Position numbers and translations under genes: made by a program. 37,078 nt of DNA from Pseudomonas viridiflava. Its GTDB lineage: Bacteria > Pseudomonadota > Gammaproteobacteria > Pseudomonadales > Pseudomonadaceae. Shown here in pieces: positions 8,144 through 17,480 of the stretch (position 1 is the first letter of the stretch; each line of letters starts with the position of its first letter). The notes beneath the pieces are model-generated. The model was not told the origin of the DNA and did not search any database. It worked only from the letters and a program-made list of their open reading frames with translations. The stretch is taken from the NCBI RefSeq assembly GCF_001642795.1, contig NZ_LKEH01000030.1, positions 26,587 to 63,664 of the forward strand. Reading direction: 5' to 3'.

Positions 8144-9114
8144 GCGGGCTGACCCTGGGTATACGCGAGTACTCGCTGTTTCAGGCCGTGCTGCTGGTTG
8201 TCGACCGGCTGCGCGATGCACACCCGCACCTGAGCGAAGACGACCTGTACGACCAGTTGGAGTTTCAGGCCAACCCGAGCCTTGGCTTCCCGTCGAGTGA
8301 CGTCAGTCGCGTGGAGTTTTTCCACGAGCACGGGCATTTGCGCGCGCGTATGCAGTTCAACCTGATCGGTCTGGTCGGTTCGGGTTCGCCACTGCCGGCG
8401 TTCTACGGTGAGCAGGCGCTGGGCGACAGCGAAGACGGCAACCCGACGCGTAATTTCCTCGACCTGTTCCACCATCGCCTGCAACGGTTGATGTTGCCGA
8501 TCTGGAAGAAGTATCGCTACCGCGCCAGTTTTGAAAGCGGCGCGCTCGATCCGTTTTCGGCACAACTGTTTGCCTTGATCGGCCTGGGCGGCGAAGAAAT
8601 TCGGCGCGCTCAGGAGCTGAACTGGAAACGCCTGTTGCCCTATCTGGGCCTGCTCAGCCTGCGTGCGCACTCGGCTGCGCTGATCGAAGCGGTGCTGCGT
8701 TATTACTTCAAACATGCCGAACTGACCATCGAGCAGTGCATCGAGCGCCGGGTGGAAATTCTCGACGAACAGCGCAATCGTCTGGGACGTGCCAACAGCA
8801 TGCTCGGTGAGGATCTGGTGCTGGGCGATCACGTGCGCGACCGCAGCGGCAAGTTTCGCATTCACATCCGCGAGCTGGACTGGCAACGCTTTCACGAATT
8901 CCTGCCGATCGGTTTCGGCTATCAACCGCTGTGCGCGCTGGTGCGGTTCACGTTGCGTGACCCGCTCGACTACGACATTCGACTGGTTCTGCGCCAGGAA
9001 GAAATCCGCGAGTTGCGTATCGGTGAACAGAACGCCTGTCGCCTGGGATGGACCAGTTGGCTCGGCCGCGAGAAAGCGGACGGCGTGGTGACCCTGGGCA
9101 GCAAAATTCATTAA
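8107..9114 (+). CDS. tssG: T6SS baseplate subunit TssG
   Basis: TssG joins two TssF copies in the baseplate wedge. The 335-residue product has the family pattern: SLFQAVLLVVDRL near residues 23-35, VEFFHEHGHLRARMQFNLIGLVGSGSPLPAFY near 68-99, and the C-terminal RDRSGKFRIHIRELDWQRFHEFLPIG. The ATG at 8107 is preceded by GGGAGAGG at 8092-8099 inside the tssF end, so the two genes overlap. Length is normal. It lies 13 bases before tssH. Confidence 0.96.
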   Translation: MDTTYGPPAPALSGLTLGIREYSLFQAVLLVVDRLRDAHPHLSEDDLYDQLEFQANPSLGFPSSDVSRVEFFHEHGHLRARMQFNLIGLVGSGSPLPAFYGEQALGDSEDGNPTRNFLDLFHHRLQRLMLPIWKKYRYRASFESGALDPFSAQLFALIGLGGEEIRRAQELNWKRLLPYLGLLSLRAHSAALIEAVLRYYFKHAELTIEQCIERRVEILDEQRNRLGRANSMLGEDLVLGDHVRDRSGKFRIHIRELDWQRFHEFLPIGFGYQPLCALVRFTLRDPLDYDIRLVLRQEEIRELRIGEQNACRLGWTSWLGREKADGVVTLGSKIH

Positions 9115-9127
9115 GGATCAATGACTG

Positions 9128-11776
9128 ATGAGCAACGTAGACCTGCAACAACTGATTCAAGCGCTGGACGCCGAAACCCGCCGTGATCTGGAAAGTTCTG
9201 CGGAGCGCTGCGTCGCCCGTGGCGGCAGCAAGATTCTGGTTGAAGATTTGTTGCTGGAGCTGCTTGAGCGTCCGCAAGGTCTGCTCGCGCGCGCCCTGCA
9301 GGATGCGGAAGTGGACGCTGGCGAGTTGAGCGCCTCGTTGCAATCTCGGGTTGAGCACAGCGCCTCGCGTAACCCGGTATTTGCTCCGGAACTGGTGCAG
9401 TGGCTGCAGGACGCCCTGCTGGTCGCCAACCTTGAACTGGGCCAGACCCAGGTCGAGCAGGCCGCGCTGATTCTTGCACTGCTGCGTAACCCGATGCGCT
9501 ACGCAGGCAGCCGCTATCAGCCTTTGCTGGCCAAGCTGAATATCGATCGACTTAAAGAGTTTGCCTTGTCTCAACAGGAGCAGCCTGCCAATGGCAAACC
9601 GGCTGCCCAAGGCGAGTCGCTGTTGGAGCGCTTCACTCACAACCTGACGCAGCAGGCCCGCGACGGCAAGCTTGATCCGGTGCTGTGCCGTGATGGCGCG
9701 ATTCGGCAGATGGTCGACATTCTGGCTCGTCGCCGCAAAAACAATCCGATCGTGGTCGGTGAGGCTGGCGTCGGCAAGACCGCCATCGTCGAAGGCCTCG
9801 CATCGCGCATCGCAGCGGGTGAAGTACCGCAGGCGCTCAAGGGCGTAGAACTGCTGTCGTTGGACATGGGGCTCTTGCAGGCCGGTGCCAGCGTCAAAGG
9901 TGAATTCGAGCGTCGTCTCAAAGGTGTGATCGACGAGGTCAAGGCGTCGCCGAAGCCGATCATTCTGTTCATCGACGAAGCCCACACGCTGATCGGTGCG
10001 GGCGGTAACGCGGGTGGCTCGGATGCAGCCAACCTGCTCAAGCCGGCGCTGGCGCGTGGCGAACTGCGTACCATCGCTGCCACGACCTGGGCGGAGTACA
10101 AAAAGTACTTCGAGAAAGACCCGGCGCTGGCCCGTCGTTTCCAGCCTGTTCAGTTGCATGAACCGACCGTCAGCGAAGCCGTCACGATCCTGCGCGGCCT
10201 GGCGCAGGTCTATGAGAAGAGCCATGGCATCTACCTGCGCGATGACGCCGTAGTTGCCGCCGCCGAGCTGTCCGCCCGCTATCTCGCTGGCCGCCAGCTC
10301 CCTGACAAAGCCGTTGATGTCCTCGATACAGCGTGTGCCCGCGTGCGCATCAGTCTTGCCGCTGCTCCGGAAAGCCTCGAGCGCCTGCGTGGCGAACTGG
10401 CTGAAGGCGGTCGCCAGCGTCAGGCACTCCGTCGTGACGCCGAAGCCGGTCTGCTGATCGATCACGAGGCGCTGGAAGCGCTGGAAACGCGTCTGGAAGC
10501 TGCCGAAGAAGAGCGGGCTGCGCTGGAAGCGTTGTGGCTTGAACAGAAGACGCTCGCCGAACGCTTGCTGGAACTGCGTCAGCAACTGGCCAAGGCCCGT
10601 GAAGCGGCCGCTGTCGAGCCGACCGTTGAAATCGAAGAGGACGACGAGGGCACGGTCATCGAGGCCGTGGCGCTGGATGAAACGCAAAGCGTCGAAGCGC
10701 TGACCGCTGCTCTGAACGAAACGCACGTGGCTCTGACCGCACTGCAGGTCAAGGAGCGACTGGTGAGCTTCGAGGTCTGCCCGCGCCTTGTGGCTGAAGT
10801 GATCAGTGCCTGGACCGGTGTACCGCTGGCGCAACTGGCTCGTGAGCACAACGCCAAGGTGGCCAGCTTCGCCAAGGACCTGCGTATTCGTATCCGTGGT
10901 CAGGAGCAGGCTGTTCATGCCCTCGACCGTTCGATGCGTGCGACCGCTGCCGGTCTGAACAAACCCGATGCGCCGGTAGGCGTGTTTCTGCTGGTCGGCC
11001 CGAGCGGCGTCGGCAAGACCGAAACCGCGCTGGCGCTGGCTGATCTGCTTTACGGTGGTGATCGTTTCATCACCACGATCAACATGTCCGAGTTCCAGGA
11101 GAAGCACACCGTTTCTCGCCTGATCGGTGCACCACCGGGCTACGTGGGCTATGGCGAGGGTGGCATGCTCACCGAAGCGGTGCGTCAGAAGCCGTATTCG
11201 GTCGTGCTGCTCGATGAGGTCGAGAAAGCCGACCCCGACGTGCTCAACCTGTTCTATCAGATCTTCGACAAGGGTGTGGCCAACGACGGCGAAGGCCGCG
11301 AGATCGATTTCCGCAACACGTTGATTCTGATGACCTCGAACCTGGGCAGCGACCAGATCAGCGCCTTGTGCGAAGACGGCGCACGGCCAACCGCCGAAGT
11401 GCTTGAAGAAACCATTCGCCCGGTCCTCAGCAAGCACTTCAAGCCCGCGCTGCTGGCGCGCATGCGCGTGGTGCCGTACTACCCGGTCAGCGGGCCGGTG
11501 CTGCGCGAGCTGATCGAAATCAAACTCGGTCGTCTGGGCGAGCGTCTGAACCGTCGTCAGCTGGAGTTCACGTACTGCCAGAACCTTGTCGATCATTTGG
11601 CCGAGCGCTGCACGCAAAGCGACAGCGGTGCGCGTCTGATCGACCACCTGCTGGACCTTCATGTCCTGCCGCTGGTCGCTGACCGCTTGCTCGACGCCAT
11701 GGCTACCGGAGAAAGTCTGAAGCGTGTTCATGCCACGCTGGACAGCTCCGGCAGTGTGACTTGCGAGTTTGCCTGA
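9128..11776 (+). CDS. tssH: T6SS AAA+ ATPase TssH (ClpV)
   Basis: ClpV disassembles contracted TssBC sheaths so that the system can fire again. The 882-residue product has an N-terminal Clp repeat region (1 to about 155), a first AAA+ module with Walker A GEAGVGKT (residues 211-218) and Walker B LFIDEAHTLIG, a coiled middle region (about 420-560) and a second AAA+ module with Walker A GPSGVGKT (624-631) and Walker B VVLLDEVEKADPD, then a C-terminal Clp domain. Both ATPase sites look intact. ATG at 9128 follows AAGGAT at 9113-9118. The middle region includes an acidic stretch VEIEEDDEGTVIEA, typical of ClpV rather than ClpB. It overlaps the frame of the sigma-54 activator only at the extreme 3' end. 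Confidence 0.98.
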   Translation: MSNVDLQQLIQALDAETRRDLESSAERCVARGGSKILVEDLLLELLERPQGLLARALQDAEVDAGELSASLQSRVEHSASRNPVFAPELVQWLQDALLVANLELGQTQVEQAALILALLRNPMRYAGSRYQPLLAKLNIDRLKEFALSQQEQPANGKPAAQGESLLERFTHNLTQQARDGKLDPVLCRDGAIRQMVDILARRRKNNPIVVGEAGVGKTAIVEGLASRIAAGEVPQALKGVELLSLDMGLLQAGASVKGEFERRLKGVIDEVKASPKPIILFIDEAHTLIGAGGNAGGSDAANLLKPALARGELRTIAATTWAEYKKYFEKDPALARRFQPVQLHEPTVSEAVTILRGLAQVYEKSHGIYLRDDAVVAAAELSARYLAGRQLPDKAVDVLDTACARVRISLAAAPESLERLRGELAEGGRQRQALRRDAEAGLLIDHEALEALETRLEAAEEERAALEALWLEQKTLAERLLELRQQLAKAREAAAVEPTVEIEEDDEGTVIEAVALDETQSVEALTAALNETHVALTALQVKERLVSFEVCPRLVAEVISAWTGVPLAQLAREHNAKVASFAKDLRIRIRGQEQAVHALDRSMRATAAGLNKPDAPVGVFLLVGPSGVGKTETALALADLLYGGDRFITTINMSEFQEKHTVSRLIGAPPGYVGYGEGGMLTEAVRQKPYSVVLLDEVEKADPDVLNLFYQIFDKGVANDGEGREIDFRNTLILMTSNLGSDQISALCEDGARPTAEVLEETIRPVLSKHFKPALLARMRVVPYYPVSGPVLRELIEIKLGRLGERLNRRQLEFTYCQNLVDHLAERCTQSDSGARLIDHLLDLHVLPLVADRLLDAMATGESLKRVHATLDSSGSVTCEFA

Positions 11777-11786
11777 GGTGGGCGTG

Positions 11787-13304
11787 ATGTTCACTCAGAT
11801 GCCGCAGCCGTTGGCGTACGCCGAAGCCTTGCTGGCGCAGTTCGCCAGCCTGGCGAGGGCGGCCAACGGCGCCGAATTGCTGGGTGATTTTGTGCGCGGT
11901 CTTGCTGAACTCAGCGGCTGCGAGCTGGCACAGCTTTATCTTTTGGATGCCACTCACACCTGCCTGAAAATGAGAGCCGAGTGCCTGGACGGAATCCTGC
12001 AACCACGGGAAGCCGCAGGCCTGCCGGTGGATTACAACGGCGAGCAGTTGTTGCAGTTCGCCCTTTGCCAGAACCGCGTGGTGTGTCTGGGCGAACTGAG
12101 CGGCAGCCTGCACGAAACCAGTTTTCTGCCGACGCAAAGCACACCGTGGCAGTCGTTGTTGTGTGTGCCGGTCATCAACCATCAGCAGGCCGTTGAAGGC
12201 GTGTTGTTGTGTGCGAGCCACCGGCATGTCGATCTGCAGGGGTTTGCTGATTCCCTCGGTCAGTTTGGTTCGTTCGCACTGGGTCAACTCAACCTGCTGC
12301 AACGCTTGCATCAACCTGTGGATGAGGTGCGACCGGCCGTGGTCAGCACGCCGAGCATCAGCGGATACGGTTTGATCGGAAAAAGCGCAAGCATGCGTCA
12401 AACCTACTCCATGATCAGCAAGGTGTTGCACAGCCCTTACACCGTATTGCTGCGCGGCGAGACAGGCACCGGCAAGGAAGTCGTTGCGCGGGCGATTCAT
12501 GACTTCGGTCCGCGTCGCTCTCAGGCCTTCATCGTTCAGAACTGTGCCGCGTTTCCAGAGAACCTGCTTGAGAGCGAACTGTTCGGTTACTGCAAAGGCG
12601 CGTTCACGGGCGCTGATCGTGATCGCACCGGGCTGTTCGAGGCTGCCAATGGCGGCACGCTGTTGCTCGACGAAATCGGCGACATGCCGTTGTCGCTTCA
12701 GGCCAAGCTGCTGCGCGTGCTGCAAGAGGGCGAGATTCGCCCGCTGGGCTCCAACGACACGCGCAAGATCGACGTGCGCATCCTGGCCGCGACGCACCGG
12801 GACCTGGCTGTGATGGTCAGCGAAGGCAAGTTCCGCGAGGACCTGTATTACCGACTCGCGCAGTTTCCCATTGAGCTGCCAGCCCTGCGACATCGTGAGG
12901 GAGACATTCTCGACCTGGCCCGGCACTTCGCCGACAAGACGTGTGCGTTCCTGCAGCGCGGTGCGTTGCGCTGGTCGGATGCGGCCCTTGATCACCTTTC
13001 CGGTTATGCGTTTCCCGGCAATGTGCGCGAACTCAAAGGCCTGGTCGAACGTGCAGTCCTCTTGTGTGAGGGCAATGAGTTGCTGGCCGAGCATTTCTCT
13101 CTGCGCCCGGACGCTGTGCCCGAGGACAGCAGCCTCAATCTGCGCGAGCGGCTGGAACAGGTCGAGCGCAGCCTGCTGCTCGACTGCCTGCGCAAGAACG
13201 ATGGCAACCAGACCCTTTCCGCGCGTGAACTCGGCCTGCCGAGGCGCACGCTGCTTTACCGCCTTGGGCGCCTGAATATCAATCTGGGTGACTTCAATGG
13301 GTAG
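11787..13304 (+). CDS. sigma-54-dependent activator of the T6SS (Sfa/VasH type)
   Basis: This is a bacterial enhancer-binding protein that remodels RNA polymerase-sigma-54; its homologues in T6SS clusters (VasH, Sfa2) switch on secretion genes. The 505-residue product has a GAF-like N-terminal sensor part (about 15-170), a central AAA+ domain with Walker A GETGTGKE (224-231), the sigma-54 contact loop GAFTGA (271-276) and Walker B LLLDEIGD, and a C-terminal Fis-type helix-turn-helix ([22 protein letters not shown]). All key residues are present. Possible starts are TTG 11769, GTG 11778, GTG 11784 and ATG 11787; I prefer the ATG, with GAGGTG at 11775-11780 as binding site. It follows tssH and is followed by a terminator-like hairpin. 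Confidence 0.93.
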   Translation: MFTQMPQPLAYAEALLAQFASLARAANGAELLGDFVRGLAELSGCELAQLYLLDATHTCLKMRAECLDGILQPREAAGLPVDYNGEQLLQFALCQNRVVCLGELSGSLHETSFLPTQSTPWQSLLCVPVINHQQAVEGVLLCASHRHVDLQGFADSLGQFGSFALGQLNLLQRLHQPVDEVRPAVVSTPSISGYGLIGKSASMRQTYSMISKVLHSPYTVLLRGETGTGKEVVARAIHDFGPRRSQAFIVQNCAAFPENLLESELFGYCKGAFTGADRDRTGLFEAANGGTLLLDEIGDMPLSLQAKLLRVLQEGEIRPLGSNDTRKIDVRILAATHRDLAVMVSEGKFREDLYYRLAQFPIELPALRHREGDILDLARHFADKTCAFLQRGALRWSDAALDHLSGYAFPGNVRELKGLVERAVLLCEGNELLAEHFSLRPDAVPEDSSLNLRERLEQVERSLLLDCLRKNDGNQTLSARELGLPRRTLLYRLGRLNINLGDFNG

Positions 13305-13340
13305 GCAAAAGCACTTGTTTTCACCTTATTCGCTTCTGAC

Positions 13341-13369
13341 AGCGCTCCCCGAAAGGGGCGGCGCTTTTT
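13341..13369 (+). terminator. intrinsic terminator after the sigma-54 activator gene
   Basis: AGCGCTCCCC and GGGGCGGCGCT form a GC-rich stem around a GAAA loop, with a small bulge, followed by TTTTT. It sits 36 bases after the activator stop and 22 bases before the small lipoprotein gene. It probably separates the tssA-sfa block from the orfX-ppkA block or partially terminates between them. Confidence 0.75.
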
Positions 13370-13391
13370 GCTCACTTCTGGAGACCCTCTG

Positions 13392-13532
13392 ATGTCTGTT
13401 CGTCACTGGCAAGCCGTCCTGCTCACTGTTGTCGTTCTATGCGGCCTCGGGGGCTGCAGCGGCAATTACAAATTCAACGACAACACCTATCGCCCATTGG
13501 GTGATCCGCAGGCGGTCAACCGCGGCAAGTGA
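13392..13532 (+). CDS. small putative lipoprotein of the T6SS cluster (OrfX-like)
   Basis: This short gene encodes 46 residues beginning MSVRHWQAVLLTVVVLCGLGGCSGNYKFND. A basic start, a hydrophobic stretch and the lipobox LGGC (residues 19-22, lipid Cys22) predict a lipoprotein; Ser at +2 points to the outer membrane. The mature part is only about 25 residues. The ATG at 13392 has GGAG at 13380-13383 with good spacing, and the stop TGA is at 13530-13532, 17 bases before tagH. P. aeruginosa HSI-II has a small gene, orfX, at the equivalent place between sfa2 and fha2; homology is inferred from position. Its function is unknown. It is too short for many gene callers. Confidence 0.82.
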   Translation: MSVRHWQAVLLTVVVLCGLGGCSGNYKFNDNTYRPLGDPQAVNRGK

Positions 13533-13549
13533 CCGCAAGGAGCATCATT

Positions 13550-14746
13550 ATGGAACTGGTTTTCGAAATGCTGAACACCAAGCAGTTCGTGCCCACTGAC
13601 TTGTGCCAAAAGACCTTCAAACAGGCTGGCGGCGTGATTGGCCGGGGGGACGATTGCGACTGGATCATCCCGGACCGCAAACGGCACTTGTCCAATCATC
13701 ACGCGTTGATCAGCTATCGCGACGGCTCGTTTTTTCTGACCGATACCAGCAGCAACGGTATCCAGGACAGCACCAATGGCACGCGTCTGCGCAAGGGCGA
13801 AGCGGTACGCATCGAGCACGGCAGTGAATACATTCTCGGTGATTTCGAAATCCGTGCCCGACTGGTACGCGACCCGGCAGCCTTCGACGTGGAAGTCGGT
13901 CGCCCTCAGGCGGCTGGCAGCATCATTCCGGACGACGCATTCCTCGATCTTGATCCGCTCAATGCGCTTGATCAGCAGGAGCGCGTTTACTCGGAAATCG
14001 AAGAGCTGATTTCACCCAGCAACGTAATTGATGACGGCCGTCAACGCGCTGACTATGCACGTATCGATATGGAAAGCCTGCTGGTGCCGGAACTGGTCGA
14101 GGTTCCAAAAGAGCCCGCACCTGCGCCAGCCCCGCCACCGGTCGAGCGTCAGTCTGACGGTTTCTGGGAAAAATTCGGGGCTGCGCTGGGCGTTGACCTC
14201 AAAGGGCTCGACCACGATGCGAAAGAGGCTCTGGCTCTGAACGCAGCGCGCTTGCTCAAGCAAAGCGTCGGCGGTTTGCAGCAGAGCCTGCGCACGCGCA
14301 GCGAGCTCAAGAACGAATTGCGTCTGGCGCAGACCACGGTGCAAGGCTCGCAGAAAAACCCGTTGAAGTTTGCCGTCGATGCCGGTGAAGCGCTGGACAT
14401 TCTGTTGCACGGCAACAAGCCCGGACAGTTGCCGGCCGATCAGGCGATATCGCGCGCCTTCCGTGATCTGCAGGCCCATCAGGTCGCCTTGCTCACAGCC
14501 AGCCGCGCGGCTGTTCGCGGCACGCTTGAACACTTCTCTCCGCAACAGCTCACGCTGCGTTTCGAGCGCGACAACAAGCCGCTGATTGCCACCTCCGGAA
14601 GCCGCTGGAGAGCCTATGGCCGCTATCACCAGGCGTTGCGCCAGGATACCGACTGGAGCGAGCGCCTTCTGGCCCGCGATTTCGCTCAGGCCTACGAAGA
14701 GCAGATTCGTCTGATTTCCACACTCCACACTGACCACCAAGGATGA
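13550..14746 (+). CDS. tagH: FHA-domain T6SS regulator TagH (Fha)
   Basis: Fha proteins bind phosphothreonine and link the PpkA/PppA kinase-phosphatase pair to T6SS assembly. The 398-residue product has an FHA domain in residues about 1-105, with the signature GGVIGRGDDCDWIIPD, HLSNHHALISYRDGSFFLTD and STNGTRL. A proline-rich linker (PKEPAPAPAPPPVE) joins it to a conserved C-terminal type VI FHA-associated domain (about 215-395, including FWEKFGAALGVDLKGLD and LRFERDNK). The ATG at 13550 follows AAGGAG at 13537-13542; an in-frame start at 13529 overlaps the small lipoprotein gene and is disfavoured. The stop overlaps a possible upstream start of tssJ. Confidence 0.95.
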   Translation: MELVFEMLNTKQFVPTDLCQKTFKQAGGVIGRGDDCDWIIPDRKRHLSNHHALISYRDGSFFLTDTSSNGIQDSTNGTRLRKGEAVRIEHGSEYILGDFEIRARLVRDPAAFDVEVGRPQAAGSIIPDDAFLDLDPLNALDQQERVYSEIEELISPSNVIDDGRQRADYARIDMESLLVPELVEVPKEPAPAPAPPPVERQSDGFWEKFGAALGVDLKGLDHDAKEALALNAARLLKQSVGGLQQSLRTRSELKNELRLAQTTVQGSQKNPLKFAVDAGEALDILLHGNKPGQLPADQAISRAFRDLQAHQVALLTASRAAVRGTLEHFSPQQLTLRFERDNKPLIATSGSRWRAYGRYHQALRQDTDWSERLLARDFAQAYEEQIRLISTLHTDHQG

Positions 14747-14751
14747 TACGC

Positions 14752-15252
14752 ATGTCTCGCCGCTCGACTGCTTTCTTCAACATGCTGGCTGCGCTGACCG
14801 CCCTGGTGGTGCTGGCTGGCTGCTCTACGTTGTCGCCGTATTCACACGTCACCAAACTCAACCTGAAGCTGACCGCCAGCGATCAGGTGAACCCGGATCT
14901 GAATGGTCGCCCGTCGCCTGTCGTCGTGCGACTGTTCGAACTCAAGCACCCGGTGGCGTTTGAAAACGCGGACTTCTTCAGCCTGTATGAACGCGCGAAG
15001 GAGTCGCTGGCGCCAGACATGGTTGCCTCCGAGGAACTGGAACTGCGTCCGGGTGAAACCGTCGAGCTCAAGCTCAGCCTGCAGGAAGGCAGCCGCTACG
15101 TCGGCGTTCTTGCAGCCTATCGGGACCTGCCGGACAGCAGATGGCGCTACACGCTGCAAGTGACGCCGGTAGAGATCACTGACGCCGATCTGACGCTCGA
15201 CCAGAACGGCATTCGCAACACTAATGAACCGCTCGCCAAGGCAGATGACTGA
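14752..15252 (+). CDS. tssJ: T6SS outer-membrane lipoprotein TssJ
   Basis: TssJ anchors the TssLM membrane complex to the outer membrane. The 166-residue product has a lipoprotein signal ending in LAGC (residues 21-24) with Ser at +2, giving outer-membrane sorting, and a mature transthyretin-like domain with VNPDLNGRPSPVVVRLFELK and FFSLYERAKESLAPDMVASEELELRPGE, which is characteristic. Two starts are possible, ATG 14743 (overlapping the tagH stop as ATGA) and ATG 14752; AGGA at 14740-14743 is correctly spaced for the second, which I chose. It lies two bases before tssK. Confidence 0.95.
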   Translation: MSRRSTAFFNMLAALTALVVLAGCSTLSPYSHVTKLNLKLTASDQVNPDLNGRPSPVVVRLFELKHPVAFENADFFSLYERAKESLAPDMVASEELELRPGETVELKLSLQEGSRYVGVLAAYRDLPDSRWRYTLQVTPVEITDADLTLDQNGIRNTNEPLAKADD

Positions 15253-15254
15253 CC

Positions 15255-16586
15255 ATGAATTCCCATAAAGTCATTTGGCAGGAAGGCATGTTGCTGCGCC
15301 CGCAGCACTTCCAGCACAACGATCGCTATTACGATCACCAGATGAAAACCCGTACCCAGTTGCTGGGTAGCTACACCTGGGGTTTTCTGAGCCTGGACAT
15401 CGACCTGCAGTTTCTCAATATGGGCAAGCTGGTCATCAGCAATGCCTCGGGAATTCTGCCGGACGGCAGCCTGTTCGAGCTGGGAGGCAACACCGAGCCA
15501 CTGGCGCTCGACGTGCCGCCCAACACCGGCAATACGCCGATTTATCTCGCACTGCCGCTGGTCACGGGTAACCACATCGAATCGCGTCGTCCGGAGCAGT
15601 CCGATGTGCTGGCGCGCTACACCGCTTACGAGGCGGAGGTGTCCGACTCCAACGCGGGCGATGACTCTTCGAGTCAGGTCAGCTGCGGTCGTCCCGACTT
15701 CAAACTGCTGCTCGGCCAGCAGCAGAGCGACCAGGCTTACGTGAAGCTGAAGGTCTGCGAAGTGCTCGATACCACGCCGGATGGCGTGATCAGCCTCGAC
15801 CCCGATTTTGTGCCGACCTATATCCAGGCTCACGCGTCCAGCTACCTGCTGTCGTGCCTCAAGGAAGTCATCAGCATGCTCAGCCACCGGGGCGACACGA
15901 TCGCTGACCGGATTCGCTCCAATGGCAAGGTGGGTGGCGCTGAAGTCGGCGACTTCATGATGCTGCAACTGATCAACCGCACTGAGTTGCTGCTGCGTCA
16001 CTATCTTGGCCTTGAGCAAGTACACCCTGAAGAGCTGTATCGCACGCTGCTGACCATGCTCGGCGATCTGGCGACCTTCTCCAGTGACAGCAAGAGACCG
16101 CGTCTGGACAGCCGTTATCAGCACAGCGATCAGGGTGCCAGCTTCCGCAAATTGATGGAGGCGATCCGTCAGGTGCTGTCCATGGTGCTGGAGCAGCACG
16201 CCATCGAGCTGGTTCTGCAGGCCCGTCAGTACGGCATCATCGTATCGCCGCTGCACGATCACAAACTGCTGGGCTCGGCGTCGTTCGTGCTGGCAGCCAG
16301 CGCCAACTGCGACTCCGAAGAGCTGCGCCACCGTTTGCCGGCGCACCTCAAGGTCGGTCCTGTGGAGCGTATCCGCCAACTGGTCAACCTGCATCTGCCA
16401 GGTATCAAGGTCAAACCGCTACCGGTGGCCCCGCGGCAGATCGCGTTCCACTCCAACAAAACCTATTTCATCCTCGAACTCAGTTCCGAAGACCTGGCAC
16501 AACTCGAGCGCTCCGGCGGCTTCGCGTTCCACGTGTCCGGCGAATTCGCCGAGCTTGAACTGAAATTCTGGGCTATCAGGAACTGA
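15255..16586 (+). CDS. tssK: T6SS baseplate-membrane connector TssK
   Basis: TssK links the baseplate to the TssL/TssM membrane complex. The 443-residue product starts MNSHKVIWQEGMLLRPQHFQ, a hallmark of the family, and continues with the usual shoulder and neck domains and a C-terminal head (about 315-443) that includes LPAHLKVGPVERIRQLVNLHLPGI and ends FHVSGEFAELELKFWAIRN. Length is normal. The ATG at 15255 lies two bases after the tssJ stop, so translation is probably coupled; no strong binding site is visible. tssL follows after five bases. Confidence 0.97.
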   Translation: MNSHKVIWQEGMLLRPQHFQHNDRYYDHQMKTRTQLLGSYTWGFLSLDIDLQFLNMGKLVISNASGILPDGSLFELGGNTEPLALDVPPNTGNTPIYLALPLVTGNHIESRRPEQSDVLARYTAYEAEVSDSNAGDDSSSQVSCGRPDFKLLLGQQQSDQAYVKLKVCEVLDTTPDGVISLDPDFVPTYIQAHASSYLLSCLKEVISMLSHRGDTIADRIRSNGKVGGAEVGDFMMLQLINRTELLLRHYLGLEQVHPEELYRTLLTMLGDLATFSSDSKRPRLDSRYQHSDQGASFRKLMEAIRQVLSMVLEQHAIELVLQARQYGIIVSPLHDHKLLGSASFVLAASANCDSEELRHRLPAHLKVGPVERIRQLVNLHLPGIKVKPLPVAPRQIAFHSNKTYFILELSSEDLAQLERSGGFAFHVSGEFAELELKFWAIRN

Positions 16587-16591
16587 CCGAC

Positions 16592-17467
16592 ATGAGCAAG
16601 GACACGGATTACAACCAGGACGATAAAACCGTCCTGCTCGACCGCCAGGGCCACGGCCCGGCCGCGAGCCCGCTGACGGACTTCGCTGCGCCGCCACGGT
16701 TCGAGCAACTGGAAGAGCGCATGATCTACGCGGCACGTCTGCGCCCGGCCGAGGCCTTCAACATCAGCCTCAATTCGCTGGTCGCGGCTGCCTCCGATCT
16801 GCTGTCGGAAGTGGTACGCCTCAAGCACAGCGACACCCGCGAAGACATGTACGCGCTCAACGAGCGACTGACTGCCGGCCTGAAACTGTTTGAAGTCCGC
16901 GCATTGCACAACGGTGCTGAAAGCAGCCAGGTGATGGCCGCCCGTTACGTGTTGTGCACGGTGGTGGACGAGGCAGTGGTGACCACCCCGTGGGGTAACG
17001 AAAGCGAGTGGTCGCAGATGAGCCTGCTCAGCAGCTTCCACAACGAAACCTTCGGGGGCGAAAAGTTTTTCCAGCTTCTCGACAGGCTGTCGAAAAACCC
17101 GGTCAAGCATCTGCCGATGCTGGAGTTGATGTACCTGTGTCTGTCGCTCGGCTTCGAGGGCAAGTACCGGGTGCAGGCGCGCGGCATGCTCGAGCTTGAA
17201 GGCATCCGCGATGCGCTGTATCGCCAGATTCGCCAATTGCGCGGCGACGTGCCTCGCGAACTGTCACCTCACTGGGAAGGTTTGAACAATCAGCGCCGCA
17301 GTCTGGTGCGCATCGTGCCTGCCTGGATGGTGGTGTTGTTTACCCTGGTCTGCCTGGCGGTGATGTATTTCGGCTTCGCCTGGGTACTGGGTGAACAGCG
17401 CGAAACCGTTTTGCAACCTTATCAGCCGTTTGATCCGGCCGCGGTCCAGCCGCAGTCGCAGCCGTAA
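16592..17467 (+). CDS. tssL: T6SS inner-membrane protein TssL (DotU/IcmH)
   Basis: TssL forms the inner-membrane base of the T6SS with TssM and contacts TssK and TssE through its cytoplasmic domain. The 291-residue product has a long variable N-terminus (1 to about 55, with DDKTVLLDRQG), a DotU domain with AARYVLCTVVDEAVVTTPWGNESEWS and SLLSSFHNETFGGEKFFQLLDRL, and one C-terminal membrane helix (about 246-268). No OmpA-type peptidoglycan-binding domain follows the helix, so this is the short form. The ATG at 16592 has AGGAA at 16578-16582. tssM begins 13 bases later. Confidence 0.96.
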   Translation: MSKDTDYNQDDKTVLLDRQGHGPAASPLTDFAAPPRFEQLEERMIYAARLRPAEAFNISLNSLVAAASDLLSEVVRLKHSDTREDMYALNERLTAGLKLFEVRALHNGAESSQVMAARYVLCTVVDEAVVTTPWGNESEWSQMSLLSSFHNETFGGEKFFQLLDRLSKNPVKHLPMLELMYLCLSLGFEGKYRVQARGMLELEGIRDALYRQIRQLRGDVPRELSPHWEGLNNQRRSLVRIVPAWMVVLFTLVCLAVMYFGFAWVLGEQRETVLQPYQPFDPAAVQPQSQP

Positions 17468-17480
17468 ACAGGGACGCATG

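Noticed and set aside
8948..11794. A 948-codon open frame on the minus strand opposite tssH, with similar long antisense frames opposite tssC (2615-4249), tssM (18897-21098) and recQ (34909-36780).
   Set aside because: They lie exactly antisense to strong, well-recognised genes, have low-complexity Gln/Arg/Val-rich products with no domain, and are expected in GC-rich DNA with biased third positions.
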